A stretch of 64,000 bases of DNA. It comes from Streptococcus gallolyticus subsp. gallolyticus DSM 16831 (GTDB lineage: Bacteria; Bacillota; Bacilli; Lactobacillales; Streptococcaceae). Shown piece after piece: positions 1-9,169 of this stretch. Where the stretch lies: contig NZ_CP018822.1 of NCBI RefSeq assembly GCF_002000985.1, positions 1,630,001-1,694,000 on the forward strand, written 5' to 3'. Under the pieces are notes generated by a model that did not search any database, was not told the origin of the DNA, and saw only the letters and a program-made list of their open reading frames with translations. Positions within the stretch are counted from its first letter, which is position 1. Each line of letters starts with the position of its first letter. The position numbers and the translations under genes were made by a program.

Positions 1-2118
1 GTAAAACCATCTCTTTCCAACTTATCCCACATCCGACGGATAAGGGCAGGGTCTGTGTAATAGGCTGTCAGAGAGGACTGTTTCATATCTGAATACTCTT
101 TATCTGTGACTAAGCCTTTCAGTTCTTCTCGTTCCTTAGAAAATTTTGGATTATAGTCATCAAAGACATCATTGGCAAGTCCACCCCAACCCACATACTT
201 GGCAAGGAGTTCTTGTTCACTTGGTGAAGCAATACGGTGCTCTACTTCTAGATTTTTTACCAACCGAATAGCCGCAATGTTTGTCTCAACCTTATCTCTA
301 GCAGTCTTAGGATAAAAGTCTGTCATATCTTCTGGAAAATAAAAGTCTGTTACTGGAATCTCTGGAATTGATTCCTCTACCTCCTCAACAGGACCTTGGT
401 TGTTTGGTTGGTCAACAACATCATTGTTAGTCTCCTCTACACCACTTGGTTCCAAGAGACCGACAGTCTGAATAGGGTGCTCAGTAGCTGATTCCTCTTC
501 CAAAAATGAAAAAAGATTTAGTTCTTGGTCCGCTCCTTCTAACTCTATTTGTGGTTCTGCCTTTGGCTGATGAAGTGCCTGACTGACTTCTTCCCAAGTT
601 CTCACATAAAGAACTGGATTTTGTTCAATGATATCCGAAAAGTCATTGACTAACTCAATCCGAATCAAACCGTTTAATCGAGCATCGCTGACCGACATGA
701 CCTCAAAGTCCTGTCCCTTATAGGAAACCAATGAACCCAGCGGATAGTGGTTCAAAACCATCTGAACAAGTGGATTTTCCTCAAACGCTTCATCAACCAC
801 TTCTTTCTTCTTAGGTTTCTCTAGATTACTCTTCCAATCCCGAAGGGTTAAATCTGACTGACTATTCTTATCTTTTTCAAATGCTTCCGCATCTTCTCGG
901 CTAAGTTCTTCATGTAAAAAAGCATAGGCAATCTGTCGTAGTTCTTCTAATGGAAGCTGGCTACCAAAGAAAAATTCAACCTTGTCATGACTTATCCCCA
1001 TCTGGAGTAGTTCTGTCGCAAGAGCTAGTTGAGTTACAGAGGCATTGGGATAGCCACCTAATAAGGCAAGATCCGCATTTTTCAAATGAAAACGACCTGC
1101 CGCATTCAATAAAATACCGATTTGGTCAAGGTCAAACTGAGATAAATCAATCCCTAACTGAGTCAATTTTTCTTGATTTTCTATCCTAATGACTTGTCCA
1201 ATTTTTTCTAATTCCTTTTCTTCGACTGTAGTTAGCGTTCGTTTCAGCTCATAGGGACTACCATCAGCTTCTAGATAGGCGAGTAATTCCTCGCCATCAA
1301 AGACTGGTGTCATTTCCATCTCAGTGTCAAAATCACCTCGTCTAAAACTTGGGACTTTTGAACGTTCATTTCGAATTTGATCAAAATATGTCAGTATCTC
1401 AAATTTACGTCGTAAAGATAACTCTTCATAGGCAGGTAGATGACTAGTTTTCCCTGTTTGAACATCCAGTTGAGACAAATCTACATCCAAACTAGCAATA
1501 ACTAAAAAGCCCTCTTCTCTAAAAGATATTGCTTGATTACTACTAGCTTTGTGCTCATCAACAGTTTCTTCATTTTCTAGAGCAGTTTCATCAACTCCTG
1601 TTTCAAGCTCAGGCTCATAAGTCAAGAGAAACTGTTCAATATCTCGGCTGATCCGATCCGCTAAATTATTAGCCACACGATAAACATTGACCAAATTGGC
1701 TCCCGTACTATTTTGTAAGAGCGAATCTGGCGATATGGTTTGGTAGTGTCCATTGGAATCCAATAATTGAAAACGTGTGGCCAGATTAAACAAGGCCACT
1801 TCAATCACCAATTCTTTTTCAGACGGCGATAGTTTGTCGAGTTTTTGGAGACCAGTTTGGCCGAATACTTGTGTATAGGTCAATAGATCATGAGCAGTAT
1901 CATAAGGACTAGCCTGGACAAAAGCTGAAACATCCATCTCAAAGTGAAGTACCTGAACAGGTCTGATGTTTGCTTGCCTATTGGTTAAAAACTGACGAAG
2001 AAGACTATCCCACTCCTCATCAAAATGCTCTGCTTGGTAATATAAAAACGCCTCAAGCAAGGCTCTATCACGAGGAATGGTGGCTCTCATCATTTGTAGT
2101 AAGACTTCTTGATTCATT
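1..2118 (-). CDS. Giant methylase/SNF2 helicase of ICE, N-terminal part
   Basis: An open frame of 706 codons begins with ATG at 2116-2118 behind a purine-rich SD (GGGAGGG) and runs off the left edge. The first ~600 residues have no motif I can name and include an acidic Glu/Gln-rich linker. From about residue 600 the sequence (TDFYFPEDMTDFYPKTARDK, then KYVGWGGLANDVFDDYNPKF and SSLTAYYTDP) is the conserved opening of the very large (2,000+ aa) adenine methylase/SNF2 helicase proteins of streptococcal ICEs. The methylase catalytic motif and the helicase motifs would lie beyond the window. Proposed roles in the literature are element maintenance and anti-restriction; its function is not proven. 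It is preceded by an intrinsic terminator only 15 bases from the ATG, so expression probably needs readthrough. Confidence 0.85.
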
Positions 2119-2133
2119 TTTCCCTCCCATTTA

Positions 2134-2160
2134 AAAAAGGCTGAGAGTGTTTCTCAGCCC
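2134..2160 (-). terminator. Intrinsic terminator/attenuator before SNF2 gene
   Basis: On the minus strand GGCTGAGA/TCTCAGCC pair around a 5-nt loop and are followed by TTTTTT. The T-tract runs straight into the SD of the methylase/SNF2 gene. It ends the 2167-2718 gene and may attenuate the giant gene downstream. Confidence 0.75.
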
Positions 2161-2166
2161 TTTGCG

Positions 2167-2718
2167 TTAATCTAGGACCAAGGCTCGTTGGTCTCTTTCT
2201 TGTGGAATACCTTCCATTACAGTTGCCACGTAGTGTTGTAAGAAATGACTTTTCTGGTCTAGTAAATCTTTTTGCAAGGCAAGGTGAACCAGATCTCCAA
2301 AATAATCCTGACTGGAAATGGCCAAGTCCTGTTGAATCATGGCCTGTAAGGTTTCAAGACTAAGTGGTGAATAATCGTCACTATCCAAAACATCATATTG
2401 TTCCAAGGTCTCTGAAAGACTATTTGAGGACATCAAGTCCATAATAAAACTAGAGCCTTCCCCTGTTCGGTACAGTTTTTCCAGAATATCAGTCAAATCC
2501 GCCTGTACTTCATCCTGATATCTATCCGCTTTATCTCGTAGCTCATCACTAATCAAGGACAGGTCATCTTCATCCATATAATCTTGGTATACTTGATTGA
2601 GGATTGTTCTATCAGAAATACTCAGTTCCAAAGAGAGAAAGGCTTCGATAAACTCTTGGTAATTGACCTTCTCCATTTCAGACAAAGCCTCTTTCATGGT
2701 GTCAAAGTTCCAAGCCAT
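2167..2718 (-). CDS. ICE hypothetical protein, 183 aa
   Basis: An acidic, helix-rich soluble protein with no signal peptide, membrane segment or motif that I recognise. It is placed between the calcium-binding microprotein and the methylase/SNF2 giant. The longest frame begins with a GTG at 2721, but the SD AAAGGAG is correctly spaced (7 nt) for the ATG at 2716-2718, so I use that. The gene overlaps the end of the upstream microprotein by 17 bases, which suggests translational coupling. The C-terminal half contains many Leu/Gln/Asp residues (DVLDSDDYSPLSLETLQAM). It could be a conserved ICE accessory protein; no function is claimed. Confidence 0.7.
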   Translation of the reverse strand: MAWNFDTMKEALSEMEKVNYQEFIEAFLSLELSISDRTILNQVYQDYMDEDDLSLISDELRDKADRYQDEVQADLTDILEKLYRTGEGSSFIMDLMSSNSLSETLEQYDVLDSDDYSPLSLETLQAMIQQDLAISSQDYFGDLVHLALQKDLLDQKSHFLQHYVATVMEGIPQERDQRALVLD

Positions 2719-2893
2719 CACACAACTCCTTTTGTGGGACTAGTGGTGAATGTCCAGATTGTAGCTCTTCTAAATCAGCTTGACCATCACCATCTGTGTC
2801 AATAGCATATGGATCGGTTCCTAAAGCCAGTTCCTGAGCATCTGTCAAACCATCTTGGTCCGAATCCTTTTCATAAATGGTTTTGGGATTCAT
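2702..2893 (-). CDS. Calcium-binding repeat (TSP3-like) microprotein, 63 aa
   Basis: Two loops of the type DxDxDGxxDxxE are visible: DSDQDGLTDAQE at residues 10-21 and DTDGDGQADLEE at residues 33-44. They are separated by a LGTDP(Y/A) linker, as in thrombospondin type 3 repeats and EF-hand-like loops that bind calcium. There is no signal peptide. The ATG follows the TAG stop of the adhesin gene without a spacer, and GGAGGAG in the adhesin's last codons acts as SD, so translation is almost certainly coupled to the adhesin. Such repeats normally stand on bacterial surface proteins, so a free cytoplasmic copy is odd. It may be a detached domain. An alternative is that the short protein is an ICE regulator of unknown role. 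Confidence 0.7.
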   Translation of the reverse strand: MNPKTIYEKDSDQDGLTDAQELALGTDPYAIDTDGDGQADLEELQSGHSPLVPQKELCDGLEL

Positions 2894-5800
2894 CTACTTC
2901 TCCTCCTTTTTCTTCAGTCCATAAGCTGTACCGAGTAAAATCCCAGCCCCAATCAAGCCCAAAAGGGATTCCTGTTCGCCTGTATTTGGCAAAACGCTTG
3001 CTGGAACAGGCGGTTCAATAGTCTCAATTGATGGTTGAGGTGGTGTGGGATGATTTGGACTTGGTTCTTCAGGTTTAGGTGTATGTGTTACAACTGTATT
3101 TGAGCTGATGATATAGCCATTCACTGTATGGAGATAGGTATTCTCCACCTGACCAGTCGCAATTCGTTTCATCTGAAGGTAAACATCTACCTGAAAGGCT
3201 GAATCATCAGAGATAGTCTCTAAGAAGGATTTATCAAATGAAATTGACACGAGGCCATTTTCTGTATCTACCTGTTGCAAGGTATATTTCGTGACTTCCG
3301 TTCCTTCTTTTAAGACAGAACCGTCTTTGAGGGAAACATCCGTCATCAGATAGCTGCGATAAACACCATTGTACTCATCATGCTTTTCATCATAGTTATC
3401 TTCAAAACCATATTCAAATAAATCTGTCGCACGATTGCTTGGAATCATCGCTCCAACTAAGCGATAGTTAAAGATTTGATTCAAGGCCACTTCTTTCCCA
3501 TCAAGGCTGTCATTTTTATGAGACAAGTCAATCACCACATCTTTTTTGGGGTCTAATTTTGGAACATTATTGACCACTGTTTCCGTGACATAGGCCCAGC
3601 CAAAATCAATCTGATAGGCTGTATTTTCATATTGACCACCTGTTTTGGTCAGCTCATTCTTAACCGTCATAGGAAGCGTGACAACCAAGGTTTGACCAGT
3701 CTTCACATAGGTCTCATAAAAGGTTTTTGGAGCGTTGCTACTAAGGACTTGAATGGCTCCTTTAGGTATAAACTGACGCTTAGCCATGGCATCTTGGACG
3801 ACTTTCGGAGCTTCTGACAAACTTGCGTAGGTGATGACAGAGATACCAGATACACGATTGCCATCCTTATCCAAAACTTGAATGCTATCAGGATTTAGGG
3901 TAAGGGCTTCTTCTGTGTAATCATCTACCATGTAAAATCCCTTGGCAAGAACATCATCCGTCACGACCATGTCCTTGTATTGACTGTAATCCAAGACAAT
4001 TTTGTAATAATTGACTGTATTCGGAAGAACAGTCTTTCCATCAATTGAAATGCCTTCTTGATTGGTATTAGACTTATGTGGAGTTACTTTAGGGACGAAA
4101 TTGGTCACCGTATTGGTTTCATAAGCTTGGCCAAAATCCACCTGATAGGCCACGTTATCATAAGACTTCCCTGAATTAATCATGGTTTCCAAAACCGTCA
4201 TCGGAGTGACAATGGTAATATTCTCCCCCTTAGTCACATAAGATTCATAAAAGGCTTGTGGGTCTTCTGGCATGAAAACTTGAAAAGCTCCTGTAGGCTG
4301 AATTTTTTGTTTAGAAAGGGCTGCTTGTAAAGATTTAGGAGCTTCTGATAATTGAGCATAGGACTTCACCGTGATTCCTGAAACTGTTTTGCCATCAGAT
4401 GTGATAAACTGAATAGCTGCTTCATCCGGCAATAAAGCTTCTTCTGGATAATCATCCACAAAGTAAAATCCTTGTGCAATCTGAGAGTTGTTAGCTTTAA
4501 TCCCTCGGTATTGGTCCAAGTCCCATGAGAGAGTATAGTAATTTTGAGTTCCCACTAGCATAGGCTTCCCATTGATATCCAATTTGTCTTTATTGAGGTT
4601 TTGTTTCTTAGGTTCTGGAGAAACCAGGGTGTTGGTCACTTCCTTGGTTTCATAGCCATTACCGAAATCCACTTGGTAGGCCTTGTTTGTATAGGTCTTT
4701 GTCTGACCATAGTGACTATCTTTAACCGTCATTTTGGTCAGTAAAGCTAAAGATGTACCTGTTTTGACATACTGGTCATAAAAGGCTTGGTTGTCATCGG
4801 GCATAAAGACTTGAAAGGCACCTGTCGGTGTAATCTTAGCACGAGCTAATTTATCTTGAAGGTCTTTAGGGGCTTCATTTAACGAAGCATAGGTTTTAAC
4901 AGTTATGCCTAATACCTTCTGACCATCAAGGGTTGTAACAGCCGTGCCATTTTCCACCACATCAAGCACTTCCTCTGGGTAATCATCCACAAAGAAGAAG
5001 CCTCGTGCAATTGTCACTTTAGCTGAACGATCTCCCTTATACTGGTCCAAATCCCAAGTCAATCGGTAGTGGTTGGTTGTACCAAGAGCCACGACCGTAT
5101 CGTTAATGAGAACACCATCCGCATTTTCATTGTTTTTATCCGGCGTAATAAGTGTAGTTGTCTCCCCATCACCTGGTGTACGAACCGTCACCACATTTGA
5201 AGAGACAGTATAGGCATTGATTGTGCCCTTGTTCAAAAGGAGTTTGTAACTATTGGAATAGATTGCCCCATCATTTTGAACAGTTCCATAAAGTTTAGGA
5301 GCGGTCAATTGATAAACCTTGGTTAAATCTTTATTCACCTCCTGCAATAAGTTTTCCTTTGCGGTCAAGGTCACAAAATTCTTAGTTTCATCAAAGCTAA
5401 GGACATAGTTTCCATTCTCATTTTGTGTTGTTTCCTTATCAAACAGGTAACCTGCAGGTAAATAGTCCTCAAAAATGAGGCTAGTCGTTTGAGCACGATT
5501 GGGCGATAAGGCCTCAACTGTTAAGGGATAAATCACCGTTGAATCTTTTGCGACAGTTTTCTCATGAAGATTAGCTTGATCACTATTGACCACTTCTTTC
5601 ATAATCTCTGGAGTTGTCGTCAAACGATACGCATGATAATGGATAGTCGGTACTTGTGGTGGCGTTGGAAGTTCTTTTGGAATAGGTTTAACAGGTAAGG
5701 TTACCTTGGTCAAAGTTAGACTAGGCTGCACCACTTCTTCCAAAGGCTTTGGCGTGAAGGTTACAGGCTTTTCTGGGGTAAAGGTTTTTGGTGTATAAAC

Positions 5801-7789
5801 ATCAGGTGTTACCGTAATCGGTTCTGGAACGGGTTCAAGTTCCACCGTTACATGAGGTTTGGGACTATAAGGTGTTACTGTACGTGCCACTGGTAGGGTA
5901 TTCAAGGCAAACCAGTAAGACAATCCAACATTCTGTGGCATATCGCCTTGTCCAAAGGTGACTGTGTAGGTATTGCCTGATGTGACCGTTGAGACAATAG
6001 CTCCTTTATACGCATAACGACTTGATGTGGTATCCCATTCCTCAGGTAAGTTCAAATCACTTGCACGGTTGGAACCCAAAGAACGTGCTAGTCCTTCATT
6101 AGTCACTTGAACGGTTGAGCCATTAATCGGCACAAATTTCCCAGATGAATCTTTAACATATTCTAGACCAATGTCATTATGATTGAGGGACGAGTGTGTG
6201 AAGACACCTGGCTTTTCTTTTGAAAAGGTTACTTGTGAACCGTCTTCCAAAAAATACTTAGCAACTACACGAAACTCCATCTTGTCTGTTCGCCAATCAC
6301 CGTTTCCGTCATTTCGGTAGGCGATAAAGCCTTCAGTTGGATCATTTGGTACAACCAATTTCACGAAATCGGTTCCAGCTGGTGACACAAGATTGGTAAT
6401 ATCGTAACTCACACGACTAATCTTTTTGCCATCAAATCGTGCATTTTGAAGATTTTGATAATTAAAACTGAGGGTCTCACCTGTTTTGAAGCTATCATAA
6501 ACAAAGAATCCTGTTGAATCCAAAATTCTTGAGTAGCCCCCAAGCATAGCATCCCCAGTTGAAATAATCTGATCAGGATTTCGGGTAATGGCCCCATGTT
6601 GTGCTTGTGGTTCACCGTTATTGAGATTTAGAGCTTGAGCAAGGGCTTCAGAAATATAGCCTTCTTCGCCTTTTGAAATCTCGGCCAAGTCACGTTGATA
6701 GCGTTCCAATTCTTTGGCATTATAGGCATCAATCGCTTCATTTTCTTTTCTTGCGGCTTCTTCTTTTTCTTGATTGCGTTTGGTTATAGATTCAATCTCA
6801 GCTGCTCGGTCTGAAGCTAATTTTTGTTTCTCTTGATTAGATTTATCTACCGCAGCTTGACCGGCTTGGTTTTCAGCATCTACAGCTGCTTGACCTGCCT
6901 GATTACGCCTTTCAATGGCTTCGTTATCTGCTTTTGCCTTTGCAAGTCCAGCTTCATTTTCTTTTTGAATGACCTGATTTTTCGCAACAATATCAGCTGC
7001 CTTGGTTTTCTTTGTTAGATAATCTGCTACAGCTTGTTCGTTAGTTGATTGAATGGTTTCAACAGCCTTGCCATAGTTTGTATAGTCAAGGACAGATGTC
7101 CCATTTCCTGATGAAACCACTTGTTCTTTTACTGTCACATCAGCATCTGCATACTGGGATTTTAGGTCATTAACTTTGGTATCAACCCAAGCATTTGTCT
7201 CTTTACCAGTTTGGTTGGCCCCTTGGTAAGCCTGTGTCAGCTCCTTATTTTCTTGTTCAATGCGAGCTTTATTCGATTCGTATGTCGTTTTATCAGCTTT
7301 GTAGGATTCAGTAACTTCATTGATAGCCTCAACTTGGTTTTGGGCATCTGCTTCAGCTTTTGAAATTTGTTGGTTGGTCTCTGACGCAGAGCTTGTATTT
7401 CCCAAATCCATTGGACTATCTTCAACTGTAGAAACACCTTCAGCCTTGGCTTCTTCAACTGCTTGTGTTACCGTATCATGCGGTACGATGACAGCAATCG
7501 CTCCATTGGATTGACCAGTTGATCCTAAACTTTCAGTTTGTTCAGAAACAGGGGTTGGCTGTGCTTCTGGTAAATTCGTGGCGGGATTTTCCGTTCGTTG
7601 AATGGTTGTGTCAACCGAGGATGTGACTTCATCAGCATGTGCAACCGTCCCACCCCAAGCAACAACAGCGGTCACCATTGTTCCAAGGGCAACCGAACAT
7701 AACGTTCGATATTTTTTACTCTTGCGAAAGACGTGTTTCTCGCCTTTTTCCTGATTGACAAGAAAGTGATGATTACATGTTTTGGTCAT
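2894..7789 (-). CDS. Antigen I/II-family LPxTG surface adhesin, 1631 aa
   Basis: A complete cell-wall-anchored adhesin. Residues 22-52 form a KxYKxGKxxW-like long signal peptide (KYRTLCSVALGTMVTAVVAW, cleavage probably after AHA). Residues ~135-360 are an Ala/Glu/Gln-rich helical A region with short repeats (NQAGQAAVD twice). A variable, GbpC/Spa-type domain follows to ~residue 630, then a proline-rich stretch (PEPITVTPDVYTPKTFTPEK). Residues ~870-1570 hold about four ~170-aa units of the isopeptide-forming C type; three contain VDDYPEE or VDDYTEE, and the last contains LNQIFNYRLVGAMIPSNRA. The tail has a PEEPSPNHPTPPQPS wall-spanning segment, the sortase motif LPNTG at ~1598, a hydrophobic helix and KKKEEK. 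Family members bind salivary glycoproteins and collagen or promote co-aggregation. Its presence inside a conjugative element suggests it helps mating-pair contact or host colonisation after transfer. The upstream 230 bases hold no strong promoter that I can point to. Confidence 0.93.
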   Translation of the reverse strand: MTKTCNHHFLVNQEKGEKHVFRKSKKYRTLCSVALGTMVTAVVAWGGTVAHADEVTSSVDTTIQRTENPATNLPEAQPTPVSEQTESLGSTGQSNGAIAVIVPHDTVTQAVEEAKAEGVSTVEDSPMDLGNTSSASETNQQISKAEADAQNQVEAINEVTESYKADKTTYESNKARIEQENKELTQAYQGANQTGKETNAWVDTKVNDLKSQYADADVTVKEQVVSSGNGTSVLDYTNYGKAVETIQSTNEQAVADYLTKKTKAADIVAKNQVIQKENEAGLAKAKADNEAIERRNQAGQAAVDAENQAGQAAVDKSNQEKQKLASDRAAEIESITKRNQEKEEAARKENEAIDAYNAKELERYQRDLAEISKGEEGYISEALAQALNLNNGEPQAQHGAITRNPDQIISTGDAMLGGYSRILDSTGFFVYDSFKTGETLSFNYQNLQNARFDGKKISRVSYDITNLVSPAGTDFVKLVVPNDPTEGFIAYRNDGNGDWRTDKMEFRVVAKYFLEDGSQVTFSKEKPGVFTHSSLNHNDIGLEYVKDSSGKFVPINGSTVQVTNEGLARSLGSNRASDLNLPEEWDTTSSRYAYKGAIVSTVTSGNTYTVTFGQGDMPQNVGLSYWFALNTLPVARTVTPYSPKPHVTVELEPVPEPITVTPDVYTPKTFTPEKPVTFTPKPLEEVVQPSLTLTKVTLPVKPIPKELPTPPQVPTIHYHAYRLTTTPEIMKEVVNSDQANLHEKTVAKDSTVIYPLTVEALSPNRAQTTSLIFEDYLPAGYLFDKETTQNENGNYVLSFDETKNFVTLTAKENLLQEVNKDLTKVYQLTAPKLYGTVQNDGAIYSNSYKLLLNKGTINAYTVSSNVVTVRTPGDGETTTLITPDKNNENADGVLINDTVVALGTTNHYRLTWDLDQYKGDRSAKVTIARGFFFVDDYPEEVLDVVENGTAVTTLDGQKVLGITVKTYASLNEAPKDLQDKLARAKITPTGAFQVFMPDDNQAFYDQYVKTGTSLALLTKMTVKDSHYGQTKTYTNKAYQVDFGNGYETKEVTNTLVSPEPKKQNLNKDKLDINGKPMLVGTQNYYTLSWDLDQYRGIKANNSQIAQGFYFVDDYPEEALLPDEAAIQFITSDGKTVSGITVKSYAQLSEAPKSLQAALSKQKIQPTGAFQVFMPEDPQAFYESYVTKGENITIVTPMTVLETMINSGKSYDNVAYQVDFGQAYETNTVTNFVPKVTPHKSNTNQEGISIDGKTVLPNTVNYYKIVLDYSQYKDMVVTDDVLAKGFYMVDDYTEEALTLNPDSIQVLDKDGNRVSGISVITYASLSEAPKVVQDAMAKRQFIPKGAIQVLSSNAPKTFYETYVKTGQTLVVTLPMTVKNELTKTGGQYENTAYQIDFGWAYVTETVVNNVPKLDPKKDVVIDLSHKNDSLDGKEVALNQIFNYRLVGAMIPSNRATDLFEYGFEDNYDEKHDEYNGVYRSYLMTDVSLKDGSVLKEGTEVTKYTLQQVDTENGLVSISFDKSFLETISDDSAFQVDVYLQMKRIATGQVENTYLHTVNGYIISSNTVVTHTPKPEEPSPNHPTPPQPSIETIEPPVPASVLPNTGEQESLLGLIGAGILLGTAYGLKKKEEK

Positions 7790-7935
7790 AAAGTGTCCTT
7801 CTTTTCTTTTTTCTATAGCAACAAACTGTCACTCTTTCCTCATCATAAAAAAGAAGACTTGATTTTGTTATCACATTAAGTTCAGTGAAAAGAAAAAAGC
7901 TATCGGAAGCACAACCAATAACCTCTGAAGAATAC

Positions 7936-7979
7936 TAAAAAATAAAAAAAGAGGAGGACTGACGCATCAGACCCTCCCA
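7936..7979 (-). terminator. Strong intrinsic terminator after abi gene
   Basis: Minus-strand hairpin GGAGGG-TCTGA-TGCG-TCAG-TCCTCC followed by TTTTTTTATTTTT. It closes the Abi gene and insulates the adhesin. The rest of 7,790-8,021 shows no gene and no convincing promoter hexamers. Confidence 0.85.
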
Positions 7980-8021
7980 GACGTGACTAGCACGCCCCAA
8001 TTCGATACAACTATGATACCA

Positions 8022-9032
8022 CTAATTTCGTTTTTTGTCAATGAATTTACTTAGTTGTTGAATTGATGTTTTTCTATTTGTACTGATAATCTTAAAGAGA
8101 ATGTCACGATTATTGAGCGAAACATCAAATCCTTCAACAATTTCATTGAATTGATTGATGTAGTTATTGAGGACTACTGTATCAAAGTTTAAAATGTTCA
8201 AAGTCCAAATTAGTAGAATGAAATAATCTTCAATGAAAACACAAGTGAATGTCGATAATCCTAAATCTTGTTTTATCTGTTTTTTGAGTGCTTTAGATAC
8301 ACCGCTTGAAAAATTAGCATCAAAAATCGCACTGTTGTGCATGGTAGCATTTCTTAACTCAATAAGAGCATTGACAACTAACTCGAGAGAATTTGACCTA
8401 TTAGGAATGATCGTGAAATCTTGATTTAATTTTTCACGACTTGACTTAGTTAAACTTCCTAAAAATCTACTAAACTGTCCCAAAGTAATAACTTCAAAAT
8501 AAGCCCAGAGAGGAATTTGATAATCACTTTTTAAATAATGCTTAATGACCTCATTTTTATCCGAGTAATAGTCAATTGTATCCAGTATATTTTGCCTTGT
8601 TTCATTATACTGATTGAGTTTATTACTATATTTTTCGTGGTCTTCAGGATAGTCCATGTAACAAGCTAATTGATGTTCTAATATATCCTCTATCCCACTA
8701 CTAGATTCTGCTACAATTGAATCGATAGTCCGATTTTTTAATGCTGTCTCTACAAGCATCACTATTGGATAAAAAAGTCCTTTTAACTCCATATCAAAAT
8801 TGTAGATTGCTTCAATTTCCTTAAATGAAGAAACGGGCAGAATCCCATCTGAATTAGATTTTTTTACAAATCTGTATCGTTTATACCCATGATAATATCC
8901 CATATTTAAGAGTGTGACAGAGTCATCATCTTGAATATCTATTTTATGATTTTTAAAGATATGGTCAACTAGATCCCCAGAAGTTAAACCAGTTTTCGAC
9001 TCTTTTTTCATTCTTTCAATAATTGTTTCCAT
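8022..9032 (-). CDS. Abi family (AbiD/AbiF-like) abortive infection protein
   Basis: A 336-aa soluble protein of the Abi_2 type. The family signature parts are visible: LLNMGYYHGYKRYRF near residue 45, FDMELKGLFYPIVMLVETALKN near 85, IPLWAYFEVITLGQFSRFLGSL near 180, and RNATMHN near residue 232. The last is an R-x4-H motif of the kind that forms the nuclease site in HEPN-domain proteins. Known AbiD/AbiF proteins of lactococci block phage multiplication after infection. The gene is a single cistron: its own terminator lies downstream, and the transfer-operon terminator lies upstream at 9,132. It is therefore a cargo defence gene placed between the adhesin and the transfer genes. The SD (GGAGAGG) is rather far from the ATG, so the start is less certain. 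A role in excluding other mobile elements rather than phage is possible. Confidence 0.85.
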   Translation of the reverse strand: METIIERMKKESKTGLTSGDLVDHIFKNHKIDIQDDDSVTLLNMGYYHGYKRYRFVKKSNSDGILPVSSFKEIEAIYNFDMELKGLFYPIVMLVETALKNRTIDSIVAESSSGIEDILEHQLACYMDYPEDHEKYSNKLNQYNETRQNILDTIDYYSDKNEVIKHYLKSDYQIPLWAYFEVITLGQFSRFLGSLTKSSREKLNQDFTIIPNRSNSLELVVNALIELRNATMHNSAIFDANFSSGVSKALKKQIKQDLGLSTFTCVFIEDYFILLIWTLNILNFDTVVLNNYINQFNEIVEGFDVSLNNRDILFKIISTNRKTSIQQLSKFIDKKRN

Positions 9033-9131
9033 TTAAAATATTCAGTAACCTCTCCTTAGTATTATACCATATCACTAAACTTTTCAAAGTAACTAAAAGG
9101 TAGAATTTCTAACGAAATATTTACAAAATAA

Positions 9132-9162
9132 TATGCTAACATTTATACATTTTGTTAGCATA
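9132..9162 (-). terminator. Transfer-operon terminator
   Basis: Perfect 9-bp inverted repeat TATGCTAAC/GTTAGCATA with a 13-nt loop and T-rich flanks on both sides, just past the stop of the CHAP gene. It can work in both directions. Confidence 0.7.
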
Positions 9163-9169
9163 TCCTTTT

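Noticed and set aside
950..1189. Plus-strand ORF inside the first 2 kb
   Set aside because: It lies antisense to the open frame of the methylase/SNF2 giant, has no SD and an unlikely composition.
3580..5160. Recent tandem DNA duplication in the adhesin C-terminal region
   Set aside because: The repeated domains are similar in protein sequence but diverged at the DNA level, so they are old family domains and not a recent expansion.
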